Position numbers and translations under genes: made by a program | The notes under the pieces: model-generated | The model's database searches: none | Told to the model about the DNA's origin: nothing | Seen by the model: the letters and a program-made list of their open reading frames with translations, nothing else | Assembly: GCA_019745565.1 (NCBI GenBank) | Contig: JAIESW010000024.1 | Span: 332,425 to 396,424 of the forward strand | From: Burkholderiales bacterium | Lineage (GTDB): Bacteria; Pseudomonadota; Gammaproteobacteria; Burkholderiales; Ga0077523 | Direction of reading: 5' to 3' | Length of the DNA stretch: 64,000 nt | Shown: piece after piece, positions 35,719-45,152 of the stretch | Layout: each line of letters begins with the position of its first letter | How positions within the stretch are numbered: the first letter of the stretch is position 1

Positions 35719-37833
35719 CTAGCCCTTCAAGCGGGTGATGCGGATGACCTCGGGGATGCGGCGCAGGCCGCGCATGATCTGCGCGAGATGCAGCCGGTTG
35801 TGCACCTGCAAGGTGAAGTGGATGTTGGCGTAGGCCGTTGAGTCACCTGGTTCAAGGCTCACGTTGTCGATGTTGGCCTCGGACTGCGCGATCTCGGCGG
35901 CCAGCTTGGCCAGCACGCCGCGTTCGTTGGACGCCACCAGGCGGATGTTGACCGCGAACAGCTTGCGCGTGTCCGGCGCCCATTCCACGTCGAGCCATTT
36001 GTCCGGATCGCTGCGCATCTTGCGCGCCACGATGCAGTCGTGCGTGTGCACGACCAGGCCCTGGCCCTTCTTGATGTAGCCGATGATCGGATCGCCGGGG
36101 ATGGGGTGGCAGCACTTGGCGAACTGCAGCGCCATGCCTTCCGAACCGCGGATGACCACCGTGCCTGGCAGCCGATTCGACCCGCCCTCCGGCTCGCCGA
36201 TCATCAGCAACCGCCGGGCGATCACGATCGCAAGCTGCTTGCCGAGCCCGATGTCGGCCAGGATCTCCTGGCGCGTCTTGTCGGTCTGGTCCTTGAGCAG
36301 CTTGTCCCAGCTCGCGTCGTCGATCTTCTGGGCCTTGGGCGACAGGGCCACCAGCGCCTGGTTTAGCAAACGCTCGCCGAGCTGCGCCGATTCCTCGTAC
36401 TGCATGGTCTTCAGGAAGTGGCGGATGTGCGAGCGCGCCTTGCCGGTGACCACGTAGTTGAGCCAGGCCGGATTGGGTTTCGCATGGGCCGCGGTGATGA
36501 TCTCGACGCGATCGCCGTTGCGCAGTTCGCTGCGCAGCGGCACCAGTTCGTGATTCACCTTGGCGGCGACGCAGCGGTTGCCGATGTCGGTGTGCACCGC
36601 GTAGGCGAAATCCACGCAGGTGGCGCCATGGGGCAGCGACAGGATCTTGCCCTTGGGCGTGAAGACGTAGGTCTCGTCCGGGAACAGGTCGACCTTGAGG
36701 TGTTCCAGGAACTCGATCGACGAACCGCTCTGGGTCTGCATCTCGAGCAGGCTCTGCAGCCACTGGTGGGTCTTCTTCTGCAGCTCGTTCAGCTCCGCGT
36801 CGCTCTGCTTGTAGAGCCAGTGGGAGGCGACACCCGCCTCGGCGATCTTGTGCATCTCGGCGGTGCGGATCTGCGCCTCGAGCGGCGTGCCGTAGGGGCC
36901 GAACAGCGTCGTGTGCAGCGACTGATAGCCGTTCGCCTTGGGGATCGCGATGTAGTCCTTGAACTTGCCCGGGATCGGCTTGTAGAGCCCGTGCAGCGCT
37001 CCGAGCGCCAGATAGCACGACGGCACGTCCTGCACGATGATGCGGAAGCCGTAGATGTCGAACACCTGGGAAAAGGTCAGGTGCTTTTCCTGCATCTTGT
37101 GGTAGATGCTGTACAGGTTCTTTTCGCGCCCGGTCACCGTGGCCTCGATCTTCGCGTCCGCCAGCTTGTGGCGGATGCCGTCGAGGATTTTGTCCACCAC
37201 TTCCCGCCGGTTGCCGCGCGCCGAATACAGCGCCTTCTGCAGAACGCGATACCGGTTCGGGTACAGGTGCTTGAACGAGAGCTCCTGCAACTCCTGGAAC
37301 AGGCGGTTCAGCCCCAGGCGGTTGGCGATGGGTGCGTAGATGTCGAGCGTCTCGCGCGCGATGCGGACCCGCTTCTTCGGGTTCATCGCGTCGAGCGTGC
37401 GCATGTTGTGCAAGCGGTCAGCGAGTTTGATCAGGATGACGCGCACGTCGCGCGTCATCGCCAGCACCATCTTGCGGAAGTTCTCCGCCTGGGCCTGCTC
37501 GTGGCTCTGGAACTCGATGCGGTCGAGTTTCGAGACGCCGTCCACCAGCTCTGCCACCATCTTGCCGAACTTGTCCGCGAGCTCGGTCTTGGTGACGTTG
37601 GTGTCCTCCATCACGTCGTGCAGCAGCGCGGCCGAAAGCGCCTGGGAATCCAGGTGCCACTCGGTCAGGATCTGCGCGACGGCCACCGGATGCGAGACGT
37701 ACGGCTCGCCGGTCATCCGGTACTGGCCCGCATGGGCCGTGGCGCTGAAGTCGTACGCCGACTGGAGCTGCGACACGTCCTCCGGCTTGAGGTAGCCGGA
37801 GACGTCGCGGAAGAAGGCGTCGGCGGGGGTCAT
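35719..37833 (-). CDS. spoT: SpoT/Rel bifunctional (p)ppGpp synthetase/hydrolase
   Basis: A 704-aa stringent-response enzyme. The HD hydrolase domain (about 40-195) is intact with HPVAVAQIL and LLHDVMEDT, so ppGpp hydrolysis is expected. The synthetase domain (about 240-350) has GREKNLYSIYHKM and FDIYGFRIIV. The TGS domain (about 395-455) has VFTPKGKILSLPHGATCVDFAYAVH and a C-terminal ACT domain ends the protein. It lies downstream of rpoZ and gmk on the same strand, the order seen in E. coli. Confidence 0.95.
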   Translation of the reverse strand: MTPADAFFRDVSGYLKPEDVSQLQSAYDFSATAHAGQYRMTGEPYVSHPVAVAQILTEWHLDSQALSAALLHDVMEDTNVTKTELADKFGKMVAELVDGVSKLDRIEFQSHEQAQAENFRKMVLAMTRDVRVILIKLADRLHNMRTLDAMNPKKRVRIARETLDIYAPIANRLGLNRLFQELQELSFKHLYPNRYRVLQKALYSARGNRREVVDKILDGIRHKLADAKIEATVTGREKNLYSIYHKMQEKHLTFSQVFDIYGFRIIVQDVPSCYLALGALHGLYKPIPGKFKDYIAIPKANGYQSLHTTLFGPYGTPLEAQIRTAEMHKIAEAGVASHWLYKQSDAELNELQKKTHQWLQSLLEMQTQSGSSIEFLEHLKVDLFPDETYVFTPKGKILSLPHGATCVDFAYAVHTDIGNRCVAAKVNHELVPLRSELRNGDRVEIITAAHAKPNPAWLNYVVTGKARSHIRHFLKTMQYEESAQLGERLLNQALVALSPKAQKIDDASWDKLLKDQTDKTRQEILADIGLGKQLAIVIARRLLMIGEPEGGSNRLPGTVVIRGSEGMALQFAKCCHPIPGDPIIGYIKKGQGLVVHTHDCIVARKMRSDPDKWLDVEWAPDTRKLFAVNIRLVASNERGVLAKLAAEIAQSEANIDNVSLEPGDSTAYANIHFTLQVHNRLHLAQIMRGLRRIPEVIRITRLKG

Positions 37834-37903
37834 GGGCGCGGGGCGAGCTTGCGGGACGAGGCGATCCGGCGGACGGACAGCTCCGCGCCTTCGAGCGTCC
37901 GGG

Positions 37904-38110
37904 TCAGTGCTTCGTTCGGTACAGGATGTCTATGCTGATCAGGCCCATGGCCATCTCGCGCAGGGCGATCACGGTCGGCTTGTCCTTGTTCCCTTCCACC
38001 TGCGGCGTGGCGCCGTTGGCGATCTCGCGGGCGCGGTAGGTGGCGGCGAGAGTCAGGTCGAAGCGGTTGGGAATGTGCTTCATTGCGTCGTCGACGGTGA
38101 TGCGGGCCAT
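37904..38110 (-). CDS. rpoZ: RpoZ, RNA polymerase omega subunit
   Basis: A 68-aa protein that assists assembly of beta' into RNA polymerase and forms part of a ppGpp site. The sequence [19 protein letters not shown] followed by [13 protein letters not shown] is diagnostic. It lies between gmk (10-nt gap) and spoT (70-nt gap), linking the ppGpp target and the ppGpp enzyme in one unit. Confidence 0.97.
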   Translation of the reverse strand: MARITVDDAMKHIPNRFDLTLAATYRAREIANGATPQVEGNKDKPTVIALREMAMGLISIDILYRTKH

Positions 38111-38120
38111 GGCATTTCCT

Positions 38121-38729
38121 TCACTTCATGCGGTTGATGGTGTCGCGGTGGCGCACGAGCTGCACTGCCCTACGCAGGCGCTCGGCGCGGACGATGGCTT
38201 GCAGGTCCTGGACCGCGACTTCGAAGTCCTTGTTAATAATAACATAATCGAATTCGTCCACGTGACTGATCTCATCCCGGGCGGCACGCAGCCGGCGCTC
38301 GATCACTTCTGGTGTATCGGTGCCGCGGGATTCCAGCCGGTCCGCCAAGGCTTCGAGCGACGGCGGCAGCACGAAGATCCCCACGGCCGCGGGCATCAAA
38401 TGCCGGACCTGAACCGCACCCTGCCAGTCGATCTCCAGCAGGATGTCGCTGCCGCGCCGCATCTCGCCTTCGATCCAGGCCTGCGACGTCCCGTATAGAT
38501 TGCCGTGGACCTCGGCGCTTTCAAGGAGCTCGCCACGGGCCCGCATGGCCTCGAAGTCGGCGCGGGCGACGAAGTGATAGTCGCGCCCGTTGGCTTCCCC
38601 GGGCCGCGCCGGGCGGGTGGTGAAGGAGACCGAGAGGTGGATCGCCGGATCGTCCGCGAGCAGCCGTCGCACCAGGCTGGTCTTGCCGGCGCCGGAGGGG
38701 GCCGCGACGATGAAGAGCGTGCCGCTCAC
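38121..38729 (-). CDS. gmk: Gmk, guanylate kinase
   Basis: Phosphorylates GMP to GDP. The 202-aa protein starts at GTG 38729, which overlaps the yicC stop (GTGA). The P-loop is [17 protein letters not shown]. The GMP-binding segment is [22 protein letters not shown], and the lid region contains [20 protein letters not shown]. Confidence 0.96.
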   Translation of the reverse strand: MSGTLFIVAAPSGAGKTSLVRRLLADDPAIHLSVSFTTRPARPGEANGRDYHFVARADFEAMRARGELLESAEVHGNLYGTSQAWIEGEMRRGSDILLEIDWQGAVQVRHLMPAAVGIFVLPPSLEALADRLESRGTDTPEVIERRLRAARDEISHVDEFDYVIINKDFEVAVQDLQAIVRAERLRRAVQLVRHRDTINRMK

Positions 38730-39592
38730 TCGATGTTCTGCACCTGCTCGCGCATCTGCTCGATCAGCACCTTGAGTTCCATGGACGTCTGCGACACCTC
38801 CACGTCCACGGACTTGGAACCCAGGGTGTTCGCCTCGCGATTGAGCTCCTGCATCACGAAGTCGAGCCGTTTGCCGACGTTGCCGCCCTTCGCGAGGATA
38901 CGGCGCACCTCGGCGAGATGGGTGTTGAGGCGCGTCAGCTCCTCGTCCACATCGATGCGAGTGGCGAACAGCGCCACTTCCTGACGGATGCGCTCCTCGT
39001 CCAGGCTGGCCACCACTTCCTTCAATCGCTGCGTGAGTTTCTCCTGGTGGGCAGCCACCAGTTGCGGGATCTTCGGTGCGATGTTGCGCGCGAGCGCTTC
39101 CATGGAAGTCACGCGCTCCAGCAGCATCTCCTTCAGCTTCTCGCCTTCACGGCCGCGGGTCGCGGTGAATTCTTCCATGGCCTGGGCGAGCAGCGCCATG
39201 CTGGCTTCACGCAGTTCCTCCACCGGCAGCGTTTCCGCGCCGAACATCCCAGGCCACTTCAGCACGTCGCTGACGCCGAGGTTCGATGCCGCCGGCATGC
39301 GCGCCTTCACGCGGTGGTTGAGCTCGACCAGCTTGTCGAGCAGCGGTTCGTTGAGTTCGAGCAGGCTCGGTGCAGCGGGTGCGCGCGTGAGCCCGATGCG
39401 ACATTCGAGCTTGCCGCGCGTGAGTTTCGCCGCGAGTGCTTCGCGCATCGGCGGTTCGAACGCGCGGAATTCCTCCGGCACGCGGAACTGCACGTCGAGG
39501 TAACGGTGATTGACCGAGCGCAACTCGAGGCTCACCGTTCCCAGCGGAGACTCGCGGCTCACCGACGCGTAGCCGGTCATGCTGTAGATCAT
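38726..39592 (-). CDS. yicC: YicC-family endoribonuclease
   Basis: A 288-aa YicC protein. YicC has been described as an endoribonuclease acting on small RNAs in E. coli. The ATG at 39592 gives the conserved N terminus MIYSMTGYASV and RSVNHRYLDVQFRVP. The C-terminal signature is GKRLDFVMQELNREANTLGSKS. The open frame extends upstream through the divergent promoter region and was not used. It is co-transcribed with gmk, rpoZ and probably spoT. Confidence 0.94.
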   Translation of the reverse strand: MIYSMTGYASVSRESPLGTVSLELRSVNHRYLDVQFRVPEEFRAFEPPMREALAAKLTRGKLECRIGLTRAPAAPSLLELNEPLLDKLVELNHRVKARMPAASNLGVSDVLKWPGMFGAETLPVEELREASMALLAQAMEEFTATRGREGEKLKEMLLERVTSMEALARNIAPKIPQLVAAHQEKLTQRLKEVVASLDEERIRQEVALFATRIDVDEELTRLNTHLAEVRRILAKGGNVGKRLDFVMQELNREANTLGSKSVDVEVSQTSMELKVLIEQMREQVQNIE

Positions 39593-39619
39593 CGGTGGGG
39601 TGCGCTTTACAGGGGAAGG

Positions 39620-39643
39620 GCGCCCGCCGAGAATGGCGGGCGC
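39620..39643. promoter_or_regulatory. Strong hairpin in the yicC/rph divergent gap
   Basis: GCGCCCGCC (39620-39628) and GGCGGGCGC (39635-39643) form a perfect 9-bp stem with loop GAGAAT. On the minus strand a TGCTATCTT extended -10-like string ends at 39648, so the hairpin would lie in the first part of the yicC leader. No T run follows on either strand. Confidence 0.4.
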
Positions 39644-39708
39644 TGGAAAGATAGCACAGCGCACACCCGCGCCGAGCTGCGCGCGCACTTTTCACGGATT
39701 CCATCTTC

Positions 39709-40437
39709 ATGACCACGCAACGTCCCAGCGGGCGCAAACCCGACCAGCTGCGCGCCGTGACCATCACGCGCCACTACACGCGACACGCCGAAGGTTCGGT
39801 GCTGGTCGAATTCGGCGACACGAAGGTGCTCTGCACCGCCAGCGTCGACGAGAAGGTGCCCCCGTTCCTCAAGGGGCGCGGCCAGGGCTGGATCACCGCG
39901 GAGTACGGCATGCTGCCGCGCTCCACCCACACCCGTACCGATCGCGAGGCGGCGCGCGGCAAGCAGAGCGGGCGCACACAGGAGATCCAGCGCCTCATCG
40001 GTCGCAGCCTGCGTGCGGTGGCCGACATGCACGCGGTCGGCGAACGCACCATCCAGATCGACTGCGACGTGCTGCAGGCCGACGGTGGTACGCGGACCGC
40101 GAGCATCACCGGAGCGTTCGTGGCGCTGCTCGATGCGTTGTCGCTGCTCAAGTCGCGCGGTGCGATCACGGCCTTGCCGGTGCACGATTTCGTGGCGGCC
40201 ATTTCGGTCGGCGTGTACCAGGGCTTGCCGGTGCTCGACCTCGACTACGCCGAGGACTCCGATTGCGACACCGACATGAACGTCGTGATGACCGGCAGCG
40301 GCGGCCTGGTGGAAGTGCAGGGCACGGCGGAGGGCGAACCCTTCACGCGCGCGCAGATGGACGCGCTGCTGGACCTCGCCGGCAAGGGCATCGGCGAACT
40401 GATCGCTGCGCAGAAGCGGGCGTTGGGACACGCTTGA
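39709..40437 (+). CDS. rph: Rph, ribonuclease PH
   Basis: A 242-aa phosphorolytic 3'-5' exoribonuclease that trims tRNA 3' ends. The N terminus [20 protein letters not shown] is typical. The core motif [20 protein letters not shown] is near residue 65, with [15 protein letters not shown] after it. The phosphate-binding region is near [11 protein letters not shown]. The start ATG at 39709 is divergent from yicC. The stop overlaps the TTG start of rdgB. Confidence 0.96.
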   Translation: MTTQRPSGRKPDQLRAVTITRHYTRHAEGSVLVEFGDTKVLCTASVDEKVPPFLKGRGQGWITAEYGMLPRSTHTRTDREAARGKQSGRTQEIQRLIGRSLRAVADMHAVGERTIQIDCDVLQADGGTRTASITGAFVALLDALSLLKSRGAITALPVHDFVAAISVGVYQGLPVLDLDYAEDSDCDTDMNVVMTGSGGLVEVQGTAEGEPFTRAQMDALLDLAGKGIGELIAAQKRALGHA

Positions 40438-41024
40438 ACAAGCTGGTGCTCGCGAGCGGCAACGCGGGCAAGATCCGCGAGATCGGCGAGTTGTTGGCCC
40501 CGCTCGCCATCGAAGTGATCCCGCAGGCCGCGCTCGCCATCGACGAGGCCGAGGAGCCGCACGACACCTTCGTCGAGAACGCCCTCGCCAAGGCGCGGCA
40601 TGCGGCACGCCGATCCGGGCTGCCGGCGCTTGCCGACGACTCGGGCATCTGCGTGCGTGCCCTCGGCGGCGAGCCCGGCGTGCACTCGGCGCGGTATGCC
40701 GGCGAGCCGAAGAGCGACCAGCGCAACAACGACAGGCTGCTGGCGGCGCTCGAGTCCGTCGCAGATCGTCGCGCGCACTACTGCTGCGTCATGGTGCTGA
40801 TGCGCCACGGAGCCGACCCGCAGCCGCTGATCGCCGAAGGCGAGTGGCACGGCGAGATCCTGCGGGCGCCCCGCGGCGACGGCGGTTTCGGCTACGACCC
40901 GTTGTTCCTCGACCCGGAACTCGGCCTGACCGGCGCGGAATTGACGCTCGAGCGCAAGAACGCCATCAGCCATCGCGGCCGCGCATTGACACAATTGCTG
41001 GAGCGCCTACGCGGAACCCAGTAG
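40434..41024 (+). CDS. rdgB: RdgB, dITP/XTP pyrophosphatase
   Basis: Removes non-canonical purine nucleotides such as dITP and XTP from the pool. The TTG start at 40434 overlaps the rph stop (TTGA) and gives 196 aa. The motifs are [14 protein letters not shown] at the N terminus, [26 protein letters not shown] and [11 protein letters not shown]. The rph-rdgB pairing is common in beta- and gammaproteobacteria. Confidence 0.95.
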   Translation: MNKLVLASGNAGKIREIGELLAPLAIEVIPQAALAIDEAEEPHDTFVENALAKARHAARRSGLPALADDSGICVRALGGEPGVHSARYAGEPKSDQRNNDRLLAALESVADRRAHYCCVMVLMRHGADPQPLIAEGEWHGEILRAPRGDGGFGYDPLFLDPELGLTGAELTLERKNAISHRGRALTQLLERLRGTQ

Positions 41025-41060
41025 GCTGCCGCCTGTCCGCGCCGTTTGGAGCCGACCGCC

Positions 41061-42170
41061 ATGATCGAATTGCCCCGCGACCTCACGCGCACCACACTGG
41101 CCGTGCTGTTCACCGGCGTGCTGATCCTCGGCGCATTCCTGATCGTGCGCCCGTTCATCTCGTCGTTCGTGTGGGCCGCGATGATCGTCGTGGCGACGTG
41201 GCCGATCATGCTGAGCCTCCAGGACCACTTGGGCGGACGGCGCTGGCTGGCGGTGACGTGCATGACCCTCGGGCTGGTATTGCTCTTCGTTCTGCCGGTA
41301 CTGCTGGCCGTGAGCACGGTGATCGAACATGGCGACACCATCGTCGAGTGGGCCAAGTCGCTGTCGAAGTCGAAGCTGCCGGCGCTGCCCGAGTGGATCA
41401 CGCGCCTGCCGCTGGTCGGACCGCGCATCACGACCATGTGGCAGGAGGTCAGCAAGGGCGGCAGCCAGGGCATCGTGGCCCGCATCGCACCGCAGCTGGG
41501 CGACGTCTTCGGCTGGGTGGTCGCGCAAGCAGGCAGCCTCGGCATGCTGCTGGTCCAGGCGCTGCTCGCGCTCGTGATCAGCGCGATCCTGTACCTGAAC
41601 GGCGAGAAGGCGATGGCGGGCATCCTCGCCTTCGCGCGGCGCCTGGGCGGCGATCGCGGCGACCGTGCGCTGGAGGTGGCGGGCCGCGCGATCCGCGGGG
41701 TGGCGCTGGGGGTCGTCCTCACGGCAGTGCTCCAGGCGTTGCTGGCCGGTCTCGGGCTGGTGGTCGCCGATGTTCCGATGTCGGGCCTGCTCACCGTCGT
41801 CACCTTCGTGCTCGCAGTGGCCCAAATCGGGGCGCTGCCCGTGCTGCTGCCCGCGGTGCTGTGGCTCTGGTGGCAGGACGACACCGCGTGGGCCGTGGCG
41901 CTCGGCGTGTGGAGCGTGATCGTGCTCAACATCGACAACATCGTGCGCCCGATCCTGATCCAGCGCGGCGCCAAGCTGCCGCTCACGCTGATCTTCGTCG
42001 GCGTGATCGGCGGCCTCATCGCCTTCGGGATCATCGGCATCTTCATCGGGCCGGTGGTGCTGGCGGTCACGTACGAACTGCTGGTGGCGTGGGTGCGGCA
42101 GGACAGCAACATGCTCGCGGTGCCGGAAGCGGGAGAGTCGACGCCGGCGGCACCACCACCGGCTTCGTGA
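41061..42170 (+). CDS. AI-2E family transporter (YdiK-like)
   Basis: A 369-aa inner-membrane protein with about eight helices. The N-terminal pair flanks RPFISSFVWAAMIVVATWPI. A long soluble segment follows, and the C-terminal half has RGVALGVVLTAVLQALLAGLG and the family signature IVRPILIQRGAKLPLTLIFVGVIGG. The ATG at 41061 is preferred to an in-frame TTG five codons earlier. The substrate is not known, and the family name does not prove autoinducer export. Confidence 0.9.
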   Translation: MIELPRDLTRTTLAVLFTGVLILGAFLIVRPFISSFVWAAMIVVATWPIMLSLQDHLGGRRWLAVTCMTLGLVLLFVLPVLLAVSTVIEHGDTIVEWAKSLSKSKLPALPEWITRLPLVGPRITTMWQEVSKGGSQGIVARIAPQLGDVFGWVVAQAGSLGMLLVQALLALVISAILYLNGEKAMAGILAFARRLGGDRGDRALEVAGRAIRGVALGVVLTAVLQALLAGLGLVVADVPMSGLLTVVTFVLAVAQIGALPVLLPAVLWLWWQDDTAWAVALGVWSVIVLNIDNIVRPILIQRGAKLPLTLIFVGVIGGLIAFGIIGIFIGPVVLAVTYELLVAWVRQDSNMLAVPEAGESTPAAPPPAS

Positions 42171-42197
42171 CAACGCGTCCCGGGCCGCAGGTATAGT
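42167..42197 (+). promoter_or_regulatory. Candidate promoter for the amidohydrolase-GlcG pair
   Basis: GTGACA (42167-42172, 5 of 6 to consensus) and TATAGT (42192-42197, 5 of 6) are spaced by 19 nt. The pair overlaps the stop of the AI-2E gene and lies about 33 nt before the next ATG. Confidence 0.45.
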
Positions 42198-42229
42198 TTC
42201 CCCACAGCGGAACGGCGGGGAGGCTGGGC

Positions 42230-43489
42230 ATGGCGGAGGCGGCGTTGTTGCTGCGCGGCGGATCGGTCTGGGAGGGCGGCGAACAGCCCGCGTTCCCCGC
42301 AGACGTGCTGATCCGCGGCCGCCGGATCGAGAAGGTGCATCCGACGCAGCTGCGCGACGTGAAGGATGCGAGATGCCTCGACATCGGCGGGCACACCGTG
42401 ATCCCCGGTCTGGTGGAAGGGCACGCGCACTTGCCGTTCGCCCACAAGGCGAACATCGCCGACACCGGCGACATCCCGCCCGAAGAACATACGCTGCTCA
42501 CGCTGCTGCACGCCCGGAAGGTGCTCGATGCGGGCTTCACTTCGTGTCTGAGCGGCGGCTCGGCCAAGCCGCGGCTCGACATCGCCGTACGCGACTTCAT
42601 CAACGCCGGCCACGCCCCCGGCCCGCGCCTGCTGGCGGCGAGCCCCGAGCTCACCAACACCGGCAACCTGGGCGACGAACGTCGGCTCCATCTGTATCGC
42701 GAATCCATCGCCATGGTGGTCGATGGCGCGGACGAGATGCTGCGGACGGTGCGCCTGCTGATCCGCGAGGGTGTAGATACCATCAAGCTCAACGTGTCGG
42801 GCAACCAGACCATCCCGAACGCGCGCTCCCACATCACGGTGATGCGGGAGGACGAGCTCGCCACCGCGGTCGAGACCGCCCATGCGCACGGCAAGCGCGT
42901 CGCAGCCCACGTGCGTGCCGCCGCCTCCATCAAGCTCGCGCTCAAGCACGGCGTCGACATCCTGTACCACTGCGAATACGCGGACGACGAGTGCATCGAT
43001 CTGATGGAAGGGGCGCGCGACCGGATCTTCGTCGCGCCCGCTATCGGTCTGCTGTACGCGCTGCTGCACGAAGCGGAACCGTGGGGCATCACCCACGAGA
43101 AGGCCGCGGCGACCGGCGTCGCCGATCAGTTCGAACAGGCGCAGCGTGTCTTTCCCGAGCTGCGCAAGCGCGGTGTCCGCGTGCTGGTCGGCGGCGACTA
43201 CGGGTTTCCGTGGACGCCGCACGGCACGAACGCGCGCGACCTCGAGTACTTCGTGCGCTTCCTGGGCTATTCGAACGCGGAGGCGCTCCGCTGTGCGACG
43301 AGCGTCGGCGCGCAAGCGATGCTCATGGAGGGGCAGACCGGCCACATCCGCGACGGCTACCTTGCGGACCTGCTCGTGGTCACCGGAGAACCCCAGAACG
43401 ACGTGCGGCTGCTGCAATCGGCAGCGAACCTGAAGCTCGTCGTGAAGGACGGCGAAATCCACGGCGACCGCCTGACCACCAGACACTGA
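42230..43489 (+). CDS. Amidohydrolase-superfamily protein (imidazolonepropionase-like)
   Basis: A 419-aa metal-dependent hydrolase. The beta-strand 1 metal motif is GLVEGHAHLPF (HxH). A likely carboxylated or metal-bridging Lys is in TIKLNVSG near residue 187. Metal His residues follow in VAAHVRAAAS and ILYHCEYAD, and the catalytic Asp is in VGGDYGFPWTPHG. The N- and C-terminal strands form the usual beta-sandwich (ADVLIRGRRIEKVHP, ADLLVVTGEPQ). GGGGAGG precedes the ATG. Members cleave cyclic amides or dipeptides. The substrate is unknown. It is followed by a GlcG-like gene 13 nt away. Confidence 0.88.
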   Translation: MAEAALLLRGGSVWEGGEQPAFPADVLIRGRRIEKVHPTQLRDVKDARCLDIGGHTVIPGLVEGHAHLPFAHKANIADTGDIPPEEHTLLTLLHARKVLDAGFTSCLSGGSAKPRLDIAVRDFINAGHAPGPRLLAASPELTNTGNLGDERRLHLYRESIAMVVDGADEMLRTVRLLIREGVDTIKLNVSGNQTIPNARSHITVMREDELATAVETAHAHGKRVAAHVRAAASIKLALKHGVDILYHCEYADDECIDLMEGARDRIFVAPAIGLLYALLHEAEPWGITHEKAAATGVADQFEQAQRVFPELRKRGVRVLVGGDYGFPWTPHGTNARDLEYFVRFLGYSNAEALRCATSVGAQAMLMEGQTGHIRDGYLADLLVVTGEPQNDVRLLQSAANLKLVVKDGEIHGDRLTTRH

Positions 43490-43502
43490 AAGAAGGACGA
43501 CG

Positions 43503-43901
43503 ATGTTCCAGCAGACCCTGCTGTCCGTGGACGACGCCAAGCGCGTCGCCGCCGCCGCCCGAGCCGAGGCCGAGAAGAACGGCTGGCTCGTGGTCATCGC
43601 GATCGTCGACGAAGGCGGCCATCTCATGTACCTCGAGCGCATGGATGGCTGTCAGAAGGCCTCCAGCCGCATCGCCGAGGCGAAGGGACGCACGGCGATC
43701 CTGTTCAAGCGCCCCACCAAGGCCATCGAGGACGTGGTGCTCGAAGGGCGCACCGTCATGATGGGCCTGCCCGGTGCGGTGCCCCTGGAGGGCGGCCTGC
43801 CGCTGGTGAAGGACGGTGCGTTTCTCGGCGGGATCGGCGTGTCGGGCGTGCAGTCCTTTCAGGACGGCATCATCGCGCGCGCCGGTGTCGCGGTGCTCTG
43901 A
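43503..43901 (+). CDS. GlcG/HbpS family protein
   Basis: A 132-aa protein with the GlcG/HbpS signature: VIAIVDEGGHLMYLERMDGC, then SRIAEAKGRTAILFKRPTKA, and GGLPLVKDGAFLGGIGVSG near the C terminus. Family members bind haem or cobalamin or are of unknown role beside oxidation enzymes. It lacks a signal peptide. A ribosome binding site AAGGA precedes the ATG, and the gene is probably co-transcribed with the amidohydrolase. Confidence 0.88.
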   Translation: MFQQTLLSVDDAKRVAAAARAEAEKNGWLVVIAIVDEGGHLMYLERMDGCQKASSRIAEAKGRTAILFKRPTKAIEDVVLEGRTVMMGLPGAVPLEGGLPLVKDGAFLGGIGVSGVQSFQDGIIARAGVAVL

Positions 43902-43913
43902 TCCCGGCGCCGG

Positions 43914-45143
43914 TCAGCGGCCGACCACGTCCCCGAAACGCACCCACTCGGTGCCGTCGAAGCGCATCAGCTGGAGCTGCTCGATCGGGTCGTAGTCCGC
44001 GGCGCCGGTGTTGACGCGGATGCCCGGCAGCAGCAGCGGCAGCTCCAGATCGCGCAGCGCGGCCGCCTGCCGCATCACGTTCTCGCGCGTGAGGTCGTCG
44101 CCGCACTGCTTCAGGACGTGCACCAGGAGCTGCGCGTTGGTGTAGCCGTAGACGTTGTAGATCTCGGCGGTGTCGCCTTCCGGGTAGTACTTCTGCATCC
44201 ACGCGCGCCACTCGAGGGTGGCAGGGTCCTTCTTCCACTGCGGATCGGTGGGATCCTTCACGAACGTGGACGAGATCACGCCGACCGCCTTGTCGAGTCC
44301 GGCCGGTTGCAGCACCGCATGCACCGAGATCGATGAGTACACGATGAAGTGCAGTGGCTTCCAGCCGATGTCGAAAGTCTTGCGGATCGATTGCGACGCG
44401 AACTTGGGCGACGCGAAGCTGAACAGCGTGTCCGCGCCGGAGCCCTGCAACGTGGCGATCTGGGAATCCACCGTGGGATCGGTGGATTCGTAGGAGGCCT
44501 CGGCCACGATCATGGACGATGCCTTCGCGCCCAGGTGGCGCTTCAACGCGGCGAGATAGTCCTTGCCGAAATCGTCGTTCTGGTAGAGCACGGCGACCTT
44601 GGCGTTGGGTCGCTTCTCGAGCAGGTGCCGGACGTAGCCGTAGGTGCCGGTCGCCTGGCTCGGCAGGAACGCCATGGTCCATGGAGCAGCCTTGGGATCG
44701 CCCCACTTGAGTCCCGTGGCCGAGATGAAGAGCTGCGGCACGCTCTTCGCGTTGAGGTACTTCATGGCTGCCGTGTTGGTCGGTGTGCCGAACGAGCTGA
44801 ACATCAGCAGCACCTGATCGGCTTCCACCAGTTTGCGCGTCTGCTCGATGGTCCGTGGCGGCGAATAGCCGTCGTCCAGGGACAGCAGGCGGATCTTGCG
44901 GCCGTTGACGCCGCCGTTCGCGTTGACGAACTCGAAGTACGCGGCTTCCGCGCGACCCATGGTCCCGAAGGCGGAGAGCGGTCCGCTGTAGGGCATGGTC
45001 TGGCCGATGCGGATCTCGGTGTCGGAGGCCCCGGGCCCGTAGCGCTTGTCGGCATGGGCGGATGGCGCACACGCCAGGAGGAACAGCGCGAGCCATGCGG
45101 TGACGCATGGGGACCCGGATCGGAGGGGGTTGCTCGACGGCAT
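43914..45143 (-). CDS. Branched-chain amino-acid-type ABC substrate-binding protein (orphan)
   Basis: A 409-aa periplasmic binding protein of the Leu/Ile/Val (Peripla_BP_6) type. The signal peptide ends APSAHA, then the mature start DTEIRIGQTMPYSGPLSAFGTMGRAEAAYF is diagnostic. The ligand-binding half continues VLYQNDDFGKDYLAAL. No permease or ATPase gene for it is in the window, so it is either an orphan that shares a distant transporter or a sensor component. GGAG overlaps the stop of the yggU gene 9 nt upstream, so the two form one unit. Confidence 0.92.
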   Translation of the reverse strand: MPSSNPLRSGSPCVTAWLALFLLACAPSAHADKRYGPGASDTEIRIGQTMPYSGPLSAFGTMGRAEAAYFEFVNANGGVNGRKIRLLSLDDGYSPPRTIEQTRKLVEADQVLLMFSSFGTPTNTAAMKYLNAKSVPQLFISATGLKWGDPKAAPWTMAFLPSQATGTYGYVRHLLEKRPNAKVAVLYQNDDFGKDYLAALKRHLGAKASSMIVAEASYESTDPTVDSQIATLQGSGADTLFSFASPKFASQSIRKTFDIGWKPLHFIVYSSISVHAVLQPAGLDKAVGVISSTFVKDPTDPQWKKDPATLEWRAWMQKYYPEGDTAEIYNVYGYTNAQLLVHVLKQCGDDLTRENVMRQAAALRDLELPLLLPGIRVNTGAADYDPIEQLQLMRFDGTEWVRFGDVVGR

Positions 45144-45152
45144 CGTTGCTCC

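Noticed and set aside
40892..43642. A 916-codon minus-strand open frame opposite rdgB, the AI-2E gene and the amidohydrolase
   Set aside because: Its composition (Arg-, Ser-, Pro- and Thr-rich) lacks any domain pattern, and it opposes genes with clear families. Long antisense frames are common in GC-rich DNA.
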